Below, in pieces: positions 7,559-14,941 of a stretch of DNA of 33,210 nt. The notes beneath the pieces were generated by a model. The model made no database searches. It worked only from the letters and a program-made list of their open reading frames with translations, and was not told the DNA's origin. Position numbers and translations under genes: made by a program. The stretch is from positions 1 to 33,210 of the forward strand of contig JBDZUV010000020.1 of the NCBI GenBank assembly GCA_040255345.1. Direction: 5' to 3'. How positions within the stretch are numbered: position 1 is the stretch's first letter; every line of letters starts with the position of its first letter. Source of the stretch: JAFDWI01 sp040255345. GTDB taxonomy: Bacteria > Actinomycetota > Acidimicrobiia > Acidimicrobiales > Iamiaceae.

Positions 7559-8671
7559 ATGATCGCAGGAACCGACCAGGTCGACTGGTCACCGGACGAG
7601 TTGCTCGCCGACCACGCCTACGCCGAACCGCAGATCGTCGCCGGGGTTCGTTGCCACGGCGGCTACGACGAGACGGGCACCTACGTGTCGCCGCGCACGC
7701 TCAACCGCATCCCGGCGATCGACGCATGGCAGCGTGCGCACCGCGCCACGTTCGGCACCGACATCCTCGACATCCCGCTCGACACGTGGCCCGAGCACTA
7801 CCCGAACGTGCCTCAGGCCCGCTTCCTGCTCGACAACTCGATCCCCGATCCGATCATCGCCGTGCTCACCCGCATCGGCACCGTCGAGGGGTTCGGCGGA
7901 CTGATCCGCTACACGAGCGTTCCCGACCTGGGCGCGACGTTCGACGAAGACACCCGGGGCACCGCTCTCGCCCACCTCGAACGCGGGTTGTTCGAGGCGC
8001 ACGCCCGTGACGAAACCGGGCACGAAGACGAAGGCGGCCACACCCACATGTGGTGGGCGGCCCGCGACCTCGCGTTCGAACATCCGATCACCGAGGACCA
8101 GACGACGATCATGCTCGAGCGCATGGGGATCTCCCAGCCCGGTTCCGGGGGCAAGATCGACCCCGCGAAGATGCGCGCCGATGCGATCGCCAACCGCATC
8201 CTGCCCGCGGAGGTGGACTTCGATCTCGAGTCGATGCTCGGCCGCATGATCTCGCTGTTGTTCATCGAGATCTCGGCGTTCCACGCGTTCAATTGGGCCC
8301 AGACGATCCTCGACGACACCGACCGGGTGGCGGGTGACGGCGCCGCCGGCGACATCATCGGCCACATCCGGGCCGACGAGACCCCGCACGTGGACTACCT
8401 GAAGACGGTGCTCACCGAGATCCGGGACCGCACGGTGATCGACACCAAGGGCCACAAGCACGCCGGTGCCGATCTGGTCCGTCCGGTCTGGGAGCGCTCG
8501 CTCGAGAACTCACTCGGGGCACGCCGCGACGCGCAACTCGATGCGATGCGAGCCGAAGTGACCCGGGCCGTCGCGGGGCGACGCAACGCCAAGGACCTGC
8601 TCGCCCAGTTCGACGAGTTGGGTTCGACGGTGCGTGGCGCGGATGGTCACTGGACCGCCCGCGCTGCCTGA
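7559..8671 (+). CDS. ferritin-like di-iron protein, uncharacterised
   Basis: 370 residues, soluble, largely helical. Two ExxH motifs in near-identical context, DETGH (E152, H155) and DETPH (E274, H277), each follow an upstream Glu in a helix (E110 in TVEGFGG, E237 in LFIEISAFHAF). This E...ExxH twice pattern is the iron-ligand set of ferritin-like di-iron carboxylate proteins, including oxygenases and desaturases. Extra His residues (H148, H161, H163, H242) lie near. I cannot name a substrate or subfamily. ATG 7559 was chosen for the AAGGGG ribosome site at 7547-7552; the frame is open further upstream, but a TAGGGT -10-like box at 7495-7500 and lack of conservation signs argue against it. 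It stands alone, convergent with the next gene. Confidence 0.65.
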   Translation: MIAGTDQVDWSPDELLADHAYAEPQIVAGVRCHGGYDETGTYVSPRTLNRIPAIDAWQRAHRATFGTDILDIPLDTWPEHYPNVPQARFLLDNSIPDPIIAVLTRIGTVEGFGGLIRYTSVPDLGATFDEDTRGTALAHLERGLFEAHARDETGHEDEGGHTHMWWAARDLAFEHPITEDQTTIMLERMGISQPGSGGKIDPAKMRADAIANRILPAEVDFDLESMLGRMISLLFIEISAFHAFNWAQTILDDTDRVAGDGAAGDIIGHIRADETPHVDYLKTVLTEIRDRTVIDTKGHKHAGADLVRPVWERSLENSLGARRDAQLDAMRAEVTRAVAGRRNAKDLLAQFDELGSTVRGADGHWTARAA

Positions 8672-8740
8672 GCGCGACCGCCCATACCCCTGACCCCGAT
8701 CCTGCTCGAACTTCGGAGTGGGAAGAAGAACCGGGCCGGC

Positions 8741-8806
8741 CGGGGTTGCTCAGCCGGGGTTGCTCAGCCGGGGTTGCTCTGCCGGAGTTGCCGCGGTTGC
8801 TCAGCC
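8741..8806. repeat. 14-base tandem repeat
   Basis: Unit GGGGTTGCTCAGCC occurs at 8743-8756 and 8757-8770, with a one-base variant at 8771-8784 and a degenerate fourth copy after that. It fills the gap between two convergent genes, and its last copy contains the stop codon of the minus-strand gene (TCA at 8801-8803). Confidence 0.8.
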
Positions 8807-9307
8807 GGCGAGCAGCCAGTCGGTGGTCGGGCCGAACACCATCAAGAGCAGGATGACCACGAGGCTGAGATGGAGCACGCCCGAGACAGCGGCCACCTTC
8901 TTCTCGAGTGCCTCGCGTCCGGCACTCGGCTCGTTGCCGGCCTCGGCGAGCGCCACGAGCTTGCGGCTCGTCGGCGCCAGCACCCCGAACGACAACACGA
9001 GCGCAGCCAGGTACAAGACGATCGAGAGCCACAACCACGGTGACGAGAACGAGTGCGCGCCGTCACTGAGCAACACCACGATGACGCCGAAGATCGGCAC
9101 CGCGATGATGAAGCCCTCGGCAACCATCGACACCTTCTCCAGCGTCCTGGCGAGTACTCCCGCCGCGTCCCCCTCGGTCTTCGACAACGTCGATCCCCAG
9201 ATGCCGTTCAGCATCACGCCGCCGAAGCCGACGATCGCACACAGGATGTGCAAGGTCACGAACAGCAGGTAGGCCCAGCCGGCAGGGCCGGTCACGGTTG
9301 CGATCAT
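8801..9307 (-). CDS. small integral membrane protein, DUF2269-like
   Basis: 168 residues with four hydrophobic helices: about 10-30 (WAYLLFVTLHILCAIVGFGG), 64-83 (GFIIAVPIFGVIVVLL), 92-112 (WLWLSIVLYLAALVLSFGVL) and 140-160 (LHLSLVVILLLMVFG). The first helix with its His and GG, and the overall layout, resemble the DUF2269 family of predicted integral membrane proteins of unknown function. ATG 9307 is preceded by AGAAGGGGA; a longer frame upstream adds 33 Arg/Pro-rich residues and is unlikely. A TAGGTT box at 9377-9372 could be the -10. The stop codon lies in the tandem repeat downstream. Confidence 0.7.
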   Translation of the reverse strand: MIATVTGPAGWAYLLFVTLHILCAIVGFGGVMLNGIWGSTLSKTEGDAAGVLARTLEKVSMVAEGFIIAVPIFGVIVVLLSDGAHSFSSPWLWLSIVLYLAALVLSFGVLAPTSRKLVALAEAGNEPSAGREALEKKVAAVSGVLHLSLVVILLLMVFGPTTDWLLAG

Positions 9308-9403
9308 CGATGGTTCCCCTTCTCTTCCGGTGTCCGTCGTGTACCCGCCACCCGGCGGTGAGGACGGCCAGAACCTACTCCGCCGCACGCGGCCCGGACG
9401 CGC

Positions 9404-9435
9404 CACCGGCCGCCGGGTCTCCCCGGCGGCCGGTG
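9404..9435 (-). terminator. strong 14-bp hairpin after thiolase gene
   Basis: Perfect 14-base arms CACCGGCCGCCGGG (9404-9417) and CCCGGCGGCCGGTG (9422-9435) with a 4-base loop, 25 bases past the thiolase stop on the minus strand. No T-run follows, as is common for actinobacterial terminators. It also separates thiolase from the DUF2269-like gene. Confidence 0.7.
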
Positions 9436-9460
9436 CTCACTGCGTGCAGGCCGGGTCGAT

Positions 9461-10642
9461 TCAGACGCGGATGACGATGGCGTCGCCCTGGCCGCCGCCG
9501 CCGCACAGGCCGGCGGCACCGACGCCGCCACCGCGGCGCTTCAGCTCGTATGCGAGCGTCAGGGTGATGCGGTTCCCCGACATCCCCAGGGGGTGGCCCA
9601 GGGCGATGGCACCACCGTTCACGTTCACGACGTCGTCGGTGATCCCGAGCTCGCGCATCGAGGCGATCCCCACGGCGGCGAACGCCTCGTTGATCTCGAA
9701 CAGGTCGACGCCCGACACGTCCAGGTCGGCCTGCTTGAGTGCGGCGCGGATCGCGTTGGCCGGCTGGTAGAGCAGCGACGCGGAATCCGGGCCCGCGACC
9801 TGTCCGTAGCCGAGGATCTCGGCCAGCGGGGTCAGGCCCAACTCGGCGGCCTTGGCAGCCGACATGACGACCATCGCGGACGCGCCGTCGGAGATCTGCG
9901 AGGCGTTGCCGGCGGTGATGTTGCCCGCCTTGTCGAAGGCGGGTCGCAGCTTGCCGAGCGAGTCCGCGGTGGTGTCACCGCGCACGCCTTCGTCGGTGTC
10001 GAACACGATCGGGTCGCCCTTGCGCTGGGGGATGGTGACCGGCGCGATCTCCTCGGCGAATCTGCCCGACTCGATCGCCGCGGCGGCTCGCTGGTGCGAC
10101 TTGGCGGCCATGTCGTCCTGCGGGCCACGGTCGAGCGATGCTGAAGCGGCGTACTTCTCGGTGCCCAGCCCCATGGCGCACTGGTCGAAGGCACAGAACA
10201 GGCCGTCGTACATCATCGAGTCGACGACGGACTGGTCGCCCATGCGGTAACCGGCCCGGGCACCGGGCAGCAGGTACGGGGCATTGGTCATCGACTCCAT
10301 GCCACCGGCGACCACGATGTCGGCCTCACCGGAGCGGATCATCAGGTCGGCCAGGTGGATGGCGTTCATGCCCGACAGACACACCTTGTTGATGGTGTTG
10401 GCGGGCACGTTCATGGGGATGCCGCCGTTGACCGCGGCCTGGCGGGCCGTGATCTGGCCGGCTCCGGCCTGGAGCACGTGGCCCATGAAGACGTAGTCGA
10501 CCTGCTCGCCGTCGATCCCGGCGCGCTGGAGTGCCTCCTCGATCGCGACGCCTCCCAGTTCGGCCGCGCTCAGTGAGGCAGCGGCCCCCGAGAGCTTGCC
10601 GATCGGAGTGCGGGCTCCGGCGATGATGACTGATCCGGCCAT
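9461..10642 (-). CDS. thiolase (acetyl-CoA C-acetyltransferase)
   Basis: 393 residues, the normal thiolase length. It joins two acetyl-CoA into acetoacetyl-CoA, or runs in reverse to cleave it. The catalytic residues are visible: nucleophile C88 in NKVCLSGMNA, H350 in GGAIALGHPLGMSGNR, C380 in GLCGGGGQG, and the NEAFA motif. The sequence resembles biosynthetic/AtoB-type enzymes more than beta-oxidation FadA, but specificity is inferred. ATG 10642 has AGGGGAC upstream; about 50 further upstream codons are Arg-rich and not thiolase-like. A TACGAT -10 box lies at 10688-10683. Acetoacetyl-CoA could feed crotonyl-CoA and thus the ccr/mce genes 15 kb away. Confidence 0.93.
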   Translation of the reverse strand: MAGSVIIAGARTPIGKLSGAAASLSAAELGGVAIEEALQRAGIDGEQVDYVFMGHVLQAGAGQITARQAAVNGGIPMNVPANTINKVCLSGMNAIHLADLMIRSGEADIVVAGGMESMTNAPYLLPGARAGYRMGDQSVVDSMMYDGLFCAFDQCAMGLGTEKYAASASLDRGPQDDMAAKSHQRAAAAIESGRFAEEIAPVTIPQRKGDPIVFDTDEGVRGDTTADSLGKLRPAFDKAGNITAGNASQISDGASAMVVMSAAKAAELGLTPLAEILGYGQVAGPDSASLLYQPANAIRAALKQADLDVSGVDLFEINEAFAAVGIASMRELGITDDVVNVNGGAIALGHPLGMSGNRITLTLAYELKRRGGGVGAAGLCGGGGQGDAIVIRV

Positions 10643-10682
10643 GGTCGATGCGTCCCCTGGTGAGTCGGTGAAGTGGAGAACC

Positions 10683-10688
10683 ATCGTA
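10683..10688 (-). promoter_or_regulatory. -10 box (TACGAT) for thiolase gene
   Basis: Minus-strand TACGAT about 40 bases before the thiolase ATG, giving a leader of about 33 bases with a ribosome site. The -35 region is poor. Confidence 0.35.
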
Positions 10689-10824
10689 GTGACCGCACCC
10701 ACGAATCGGCCACTGGAGCAGCCGACTGCCCACCCCGGCGCCGTGGCACGCTTCGCCACCTTCCGGGTGACCCCAGCGGGGGTGAGCGCCCGCACCGACA
10801 GGGCGCGGTCGATCCTGGTGGCTC

Positions 10825-11109
10825 ATGGAGACACCGAACCAGAAGAGACGGCCGGTCCTGATCGTGACCCGAGCCGACGTGATCCGCTCGCTGAACAACG
10901 TGGTGATCGCGCCCGTCACCAGCACGGTCCGCACGATTCCCACCTGCATCCCGGTCGGGCCGGAAGACGGCACCGATCACGACAGCGTCGCCACGTTCGA
11001 CAATCTCACCGCGGTGCCCAAGTCGGTCCTGACCCGGCGACTCGGTTCGCTCGGCCCGAACCGGGCGACGCGGATCTGTGCGGCTCACGAGGCGATGGCC
11101 CACTGCTGA
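10825..11109 (+). CDS. MazF/PemK-family toxin, N-terminus possibly lost
   Basis: 94 residues. MazF toxins are sequence-specific RNases usually held by an antitoxin. The core is clear: KRRPVLIVTR, then NVVIAPVTSTVRTIPT, then DSVATFDNLTAVPKSVLTRRLGSLGP. Family members normally begin about 10-15 residues earlier with a G-x-[IV]-W strand. Here the codons just before the ATG read RGRSWWL in frame (10804-10824), which matches that strand, but no ATG, GTG or TTG exists between them and an in-frame TGA. Either the original start was mutated or translation begins at ATG 10825. No antitoxin gene is visible upstream, where only the thiolase promoter region lies. A degenerate second copy sits 508 bases downstream. 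Confidence 0.72.
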   Translation: METPNQKRRPVLIVTRADVIRSLNNVVIAPVTSTVRTIPTCIPVGPEDGTDHDSVATFDNLTAVPKSVLTRRLGSLGPNRATRICAAHEAMAHC

Positions 11110-11189
11110 CGCACCGGCACCCACCGCACCGAGCGTGGCCGCCCGATCGGCCGAGGCAGATCCGACCCGACCCGGCCGGCCTCCGAAGA

Positions 11190-11254
11190 GGATGCGCCGA
11201 TAGGCGTATCCGACCAATGAGCACAGTGGCCATTCTCCAAGCGAAGCTTGGAGA
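11190..11254. terminator. two hairpins between convergent genes
   Basis: GGATGCGCC/GGCGTATCC (11190-11198 with 11203-11211, one G-U) and TCTCCAAGC/GCTTGGAGA (11234-11242 with 11246-11254, perfect, 3-base loop). They lie between the mazF end and the convergent minus-strand fragment and probably end both transcripts. No T-runs. Confidence 0.5.
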
Positions 11255-11257
11255 CTA

Positions 11258-11578
11258 TCAATCGTGAGCCGAGGCAGAACGGGTGGGCGACGCTCCCGGG
11301 TCGCGGTTCACGACGAACGCCGCCGTCGCGATCACGATCACCGCGGCGACCGCGACGAGGCCGGTGACCAGGCGGGGTCGGCTGGTCGATCGTCGGTCGA
11401 GCGAGGTGACCGAAGTTCCGAGATCGGGCCAATCGTCGGGCACGGGTGCCTGGCGTGCCAGGTCGGTGAGGCCGTGTTCGAGGCGGTCTTCGAGGTCGCC
11501 ACGGTCGAAAACCTCACCGCGGTTCCACGATCGGTGTTGACCACGCGGCTCGGATCGCTCGGCCCGGGCGGGCGCCAC
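11258..11578 (-). pseudogene. C-terminal part of a small single-pass membrane protein
   Basis: The frame is open for 106 codons, but only the last 75 or so look genuine: LEDRLEHGLTDLARQAPVPD, then a basic stretch, one hydrophobic helix LVTGLVAVAAVIVIATAAFV, and a short outside tail. This acidic head plus one helix is common in actinobacterial small membrane proteins that follow sigma-factor or secretion genes. The first 30 codons are the reverse complement of a mazF relic (11495-11566), so the true N-terminus seems to have been replaced. It begins 34 bases after the LPKTG-protein stop on the same strand and could be co-transcribed. A functional hybrid cannot be excluded. Confidence 0.45.
11495..11566 (+). 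pseudogene. relic of a second mazF
   Basis: These 72 bases align without gaps to 10987-11058 inside mazF at roughly three-quarters identity. The frame encodes VATVENLTAVPRSVLTTRLGSLGP against VATFDNLTAVPKSVLTRRLGSLGP, 20 of 24 identical. Neither the N-terminal half nor a normal C-terminus is present around it. Confidence 0.8.
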
Positions 11579-11611
11579 CGGATCGGGTCCAGCGCGCGAG
11601 CGACGTGTGGT

Positions 11612-14600
11612 TCAGCGGGTGGCGCGGCGACGGAACCTCGTGAGGGCGAACCCGGCCACGACCAGCACGACACCGAGGATCAACCAGGCAGCGATGTCCG
11701 CACCGGTCTTCGGCAGATGGCCCAACGGGAACCCAGTGTCGCCGTGCGAACCGGTGCCTGCGGACGACCCGCCCGGCGACGTACCGTTGCCGCGCGACCC
11801 CGGGGTGGTCGTCGTCGCACCGTTCGGAGTCGTCGGCGTCGTTGTCGTCGTCGTCGAGGTCGGGTTCTTCAGGGCGGGGTTCTCGAAACGGGGCGGCAAC
11901 GGCCCCGGGCCGGGATCGGCAGGCATCGCCGGACCGGTCGGCGGCAACACCGGGGCACCTGAGGGGGGCGTGTCGGGCGGCGCCGACTTGGTCGCGACCA
12001 CGCCGAGATGGGCAACGGTCAACAGCGGGTCGCCTTCGTGCGTCGTCCCGCGGACGACGAGCAGATGATCGCCGCTCGCCAGTGAGCCCGGGACCGTGAA
12101 GCTCACCTGCACCCGGCCGTCAGCCGCGGCCTTTCCGGTCGCGACTTCGTGGCCGTCGACCTCGACGGACACGTCCGAACCGTGGGCGTAGCCCACCCCC
12201 ACAGCCCGCCACGCTCCCCCGGGAGCGGCGTCGCCGGTGGCGGCGAGGCCCGGGAGCGCGTGCAGCGCGATCGGGAACGAGGCCATCGACGTCCCGCGCG
12301 GGTCGGCCGCTTCGCACACCACGGTCGTCCAACCCAGTTTCATCATGGTTCCGGGGGCGGGGTGACAGTTCACGACCGACCCGGCCCCGGCGGTCGGCAG
12401 GGCGTACGGGACCGGTGTGGGACCCTTTGGGTCGAACGTGGACACGACCTCGACCTTGGCGGGAGCGTCGATGTCGGGCCCGGTGCCCGCGCCGTGGGTG
12501 AGATCGACCGGGGCGGTGACCGGTCCGGCCGTGGTGCACAGACCGGCCCGGTCGCACACTTTGCGGATCCCTGTTTCGGCATGGGGGTCGCGGTGGCCCA
12601 CGCCGACACTCGTGGACAGGACGAACGAGGAGTCGGACGCATCCGCCAGGCCCGACCCGCCGTCGCTCGCAGTGCACGGAATCCTCGCCTCGATGAAGTA
12701 GGCCGGCGCCGGAGCCGCACAGTGCCACGACGGGGCACGACGATCGATGTGCACCCCTGCGACCGGGCCGGCGGTCGCGCAATTTCCGACCTCGTCGCAC
12801 ACCTTCGCGGTGCCGGTCGACGAGGTGCCTTCGTGACCGTCGGGCAACGTCGCGGTCAAGGTGACCGTGCCCGCCCCTGCGAGTCCCGAGCCGTCGGCAT
12901 CATCGACCGCGCAGGAGATGGCCGCGTCAGGCGAGTACCACCGGTCTCCGGCGTCGCCGCAGGTGACCGTCGGTGCCTGCCGGTCGACGTGGATGCCGGT
13001 GACCGGTTTCACCGTCACGCAGTTGCCGGCTACGTCGCAGACCTTCGAGGGTCCATTGGACGTGGTGGTGATCGACGACGAGGCCTTGCCGTCGGGGATC
13101 GTCGCGGCTTCGACGATCGTCGCCGGAGTTCCCGGTGCGAGGCCACTTCCCGCGTCGGCCACGTCGCAGGTGATCATGAACGGCGCCGCACGCCAGGCGT
13201 CGAGCGGCTCGTGGTCGTCAGGCGTGCAGGTCACCGACGGCGGTGACAAGTCGACGTCCAGACCGGTGTACGGGCCGGCGGTCGAGCAGTTGCCGACGAG
13301 GTCGCACACGGTGCGTTCGTCGGTCGAGGCGTCACTCGACGCGGTGCCCGCGGGCACGTCGGTGGTGAGCGTGAAGGACGCATCGGTCGCCTTGTTCAGG
13401 CCCGAGCCGGCGTCGGTCGCGGTGCAGGTCACCTCGATCTGTGAGGACTGCGGGCCGGTGGGAGGCGCCGCGCAGGTGACCGTCGGCGCCTTGGTGTCGA
13501 CCTTCACCGGACCGAACGGTCCGACCGTCGAACAGTTGCCGACCTGGTCGCAGATCCCGGCGCCCGGAATCGACACACTCGCTTCGGTGCCCGGTGGTGC
13601 GGCCGCCGTGAAGGTGCGGGACGCGTCGCCGGCGTGGGCGAGCCCCGAGCCGTCGTCGCTCGAGGTGCACGTCGTCGACGGTGTCGTGGCGCTCCACGCC
13701 CCGTCGGGTGCCCCACAGTGGACGACCGGTGGCTTCCGGTCGACGTGGATCCCCGAGATCGGGCCGGCGGTCACGCAGTTGCCGGCGGCGTCGCACACCG
13801 GCCTGGAGTCGGTGCGCCGGTCGGCCGACTCCACCCCCTCGGGCGTCGAGCCCGACAACGTGAAGCTCGCGTCGCCGGCCGAGGCGAGCCCCGTGCCACT
13901 GTCGGTTGCGGTGCACGACACGTTCACCGTGGCGGCGTCCGACCAACCAGTCGGTGCCGGGTCACAGGTGACCTTCGGCGGTGCGGTGTCGCTGTTCGAT
14001 GCGACGCCGCTCGCGGTCACGCTGAACTCGAAGAACGTCTCGGGACCGTCCACCGAGATCAGGTACGTGGTGCCCGCCACCGGCGAGACCGGCCCACCGT
14101 CGGCGCCGCCGGGCACCGGCGTCAGATCGCCGATGCCCAGCCCCGGGGTGCCGTCGGTGTCCGCGGCCCGGTACACCGCGACCCGGTAGGCGCCCGTCGA
14201 CCCATCACTCGGAGCAGCCGCGAACGTTGCGGTGCCACCCGAGTGTGCGGGAGTCCACGCGTACCAGAGCGAGTGCGCGGCCGGAACGCCTCCGGTGGCC
14301 GGCTCGTGCGGGTCGGCGGTCGCACCGCCGAGGGTGGCGATCGCGATCGTCCGGGCGTCGTGGGTGGTCGATGCCTTCGCCACGGCGCCACCGACATCGA
14401 CCGCGCCGGCGGGATGATCGTTGATCGGCGCCCCCGAGTCGGGTTGATCGATCGCCAGGTCGAAGTCCGCGCCGTCGCCGTCGCCGACGACGGCCAAGCG
14501 GTACGACACGCCCTCGACCGCCGGGATCGACACCCCGGCCCGGCCGCCGCCCGTCGCCGCCCGATCGACCCGTTGCAGCGAGGTGATCGATGCGCCGAGA

Positions 14601-14941
14601 AACGCCTCGACGGTCGGCATCGCCGGCGAGGTGCCCGTCGCCGGTGTCACATAGGCCCAGCCCGAACCGGGAGCGGTCCACGTGTACCAGACGACCCGCT
14701 GGTCGGCGTCCGCCACCCCCGCCGCGACCTCGGCCGCGTCGGCCGTCGCGCCGACGGTGGTCCCGGCGAACGTGCCGGTGACGGCCTGCGCGTCGACGAT
14801 GTCGTCGTTGGCGACACTCGAAGAAGGGTTCAGCACGCCGATCGCCGCGGCGGTCGACGTGACCAAGGCGAGCGCCGTCAGCGCCACGACGATCGTGCCC
14901 GCCATGCGGTGGCGGCCGAGCAGCGAGATGATCCGTCTCAC
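11612..14941 (-). CDS. LPXTG wall-anchored surface protein with six Cys-rich Ig-like modules
   Basis: 1109 residues, exported and probably linked to the cell wall by a sortase. The N-terminus (RRIISLLGRHR, then a hydrophobic helix at about 14-34) is a signal peptide or anchor. Two PPC-like beta domains follow (about 45-168 and 172-312; VVWYTWTAP and LWYAWTPA). Six tandem modules of 80-89 residues start near 319, 403, 484, 566, 655 and 735; each has an AP-x-VTC start, CTATD-GSGLA middle and CD-AGNC-TAGP end. A HYR-like domain (about 826-893), one more beta domain, a Pro/Thr-rich wall-spanning stretch (988-1050), LPKTG at 1076-1080, a membrane helix and an RFRRR tail complete it. GTG 14941 was chosen because it overlaps the stop of the giant upstream gene (GTGA, 4 bases), which implies coupled translation. 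No sortase gene is in the window. Confidence 0.88.
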   Translation of the reverse strand: MRRIISLLGRHRMAGTIVVALTALALVTSTAAAIGVLNPSSSVANDDIVDAQAVTGTFAGTTVGATADAAEVAAGVADADQRVVWYTWTAPGSGWAYVTPATGTSPAMPTVEAFLGASITSLQRVDRAATGGGRAGVSIPAVEGVSYRLAVVGDGDGADFDLAIDQPDSGAPINDHPAGAVDVGGAVAKASTTHDARTIAIATLGGATADPHEPATGGVPAAHSLWYAWTPAHSGGTATFAAAPSDGSTGAYRVAVYRAADTDGTPGLGIGDLTPVPGGADGGPVSPVAGTTYLISVDGPETFFEFSVTASGVASNSDTAPPKVTCDPAPTGWSDAATVNVSCTATDSGTGLASAGDASFTLSGSTPEGVESADRRTDSRPVCDAAGNCVTAGPISGIHVDRKPPVVHCGAPDGAWSATTPSTTCTSSDDGSGLAHAGDASRTFTAAAPPGTEASVSIPGAGICDQVGNCSTVGPFGPVKVDTKAPTVTCAAPPTGPQSSQIEVTCTATDAGSGLNKATDASFTLTTDVPAGTASSDASTDERTVCDLVGNCSTAGPYTGLDVDLSPPSVTCTPDDHEPLDAWRAAPFMITCDVADAGSGLAPGTPATIVEAATIPDGKASSSITTTSNGPSKVCDVAGNCVTVKPVTGIHVDRQAPTVTCGDAGDRWYSPDAAISCAVDDADGSGLAGAGTVTLTATLPDGHEGTSSTGTAKVCDEVGNCATAGPVAGVHIDRRAPSWHCAAPAPAYFIEARIPCTASDGGSGLADASDSSFVLSTSVGVGHRDPHAETGIRKVCDRAGLCTTAGPVTAPVDLTHGAGTGPDIDAPAKVEVVSTFDPKGPTPVPYALPTAGAGSVVNCHPAPGTMMKLGWTTVVCEAADPRGTSMASFPIALHALPGLAATGDAAPGGAWRAVGVGYAHGSDVSVEVDGHEVATGKAAADGRVQVSFTVPGSLASGDHLLVVRGTTHEGDPLLTVAHLGVVATKSAPPDTPPSGAPVLPPTGPAMPADPGPGPLPPRFENPALKNPTSTTTTTTPTTPNGATTTTPGSRGNGTSPGGSSAGTGSHGDTGFPLGHLPKTGADIAAWLILGVVLVVAGFALTRFRRRATR

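Noticed and set aside
8741..8806. Possible CRISPR array
   Set aside because: Units are 14 bases, directly adjacent with no spacers, and no cas gene is present.
10596..11267. 223-codon plus-strand frame covering mazF
   Set aside because: Out of frame with mazF, composition is Arg/Asp/Pro-rich; the mazF frame shows family motifs.
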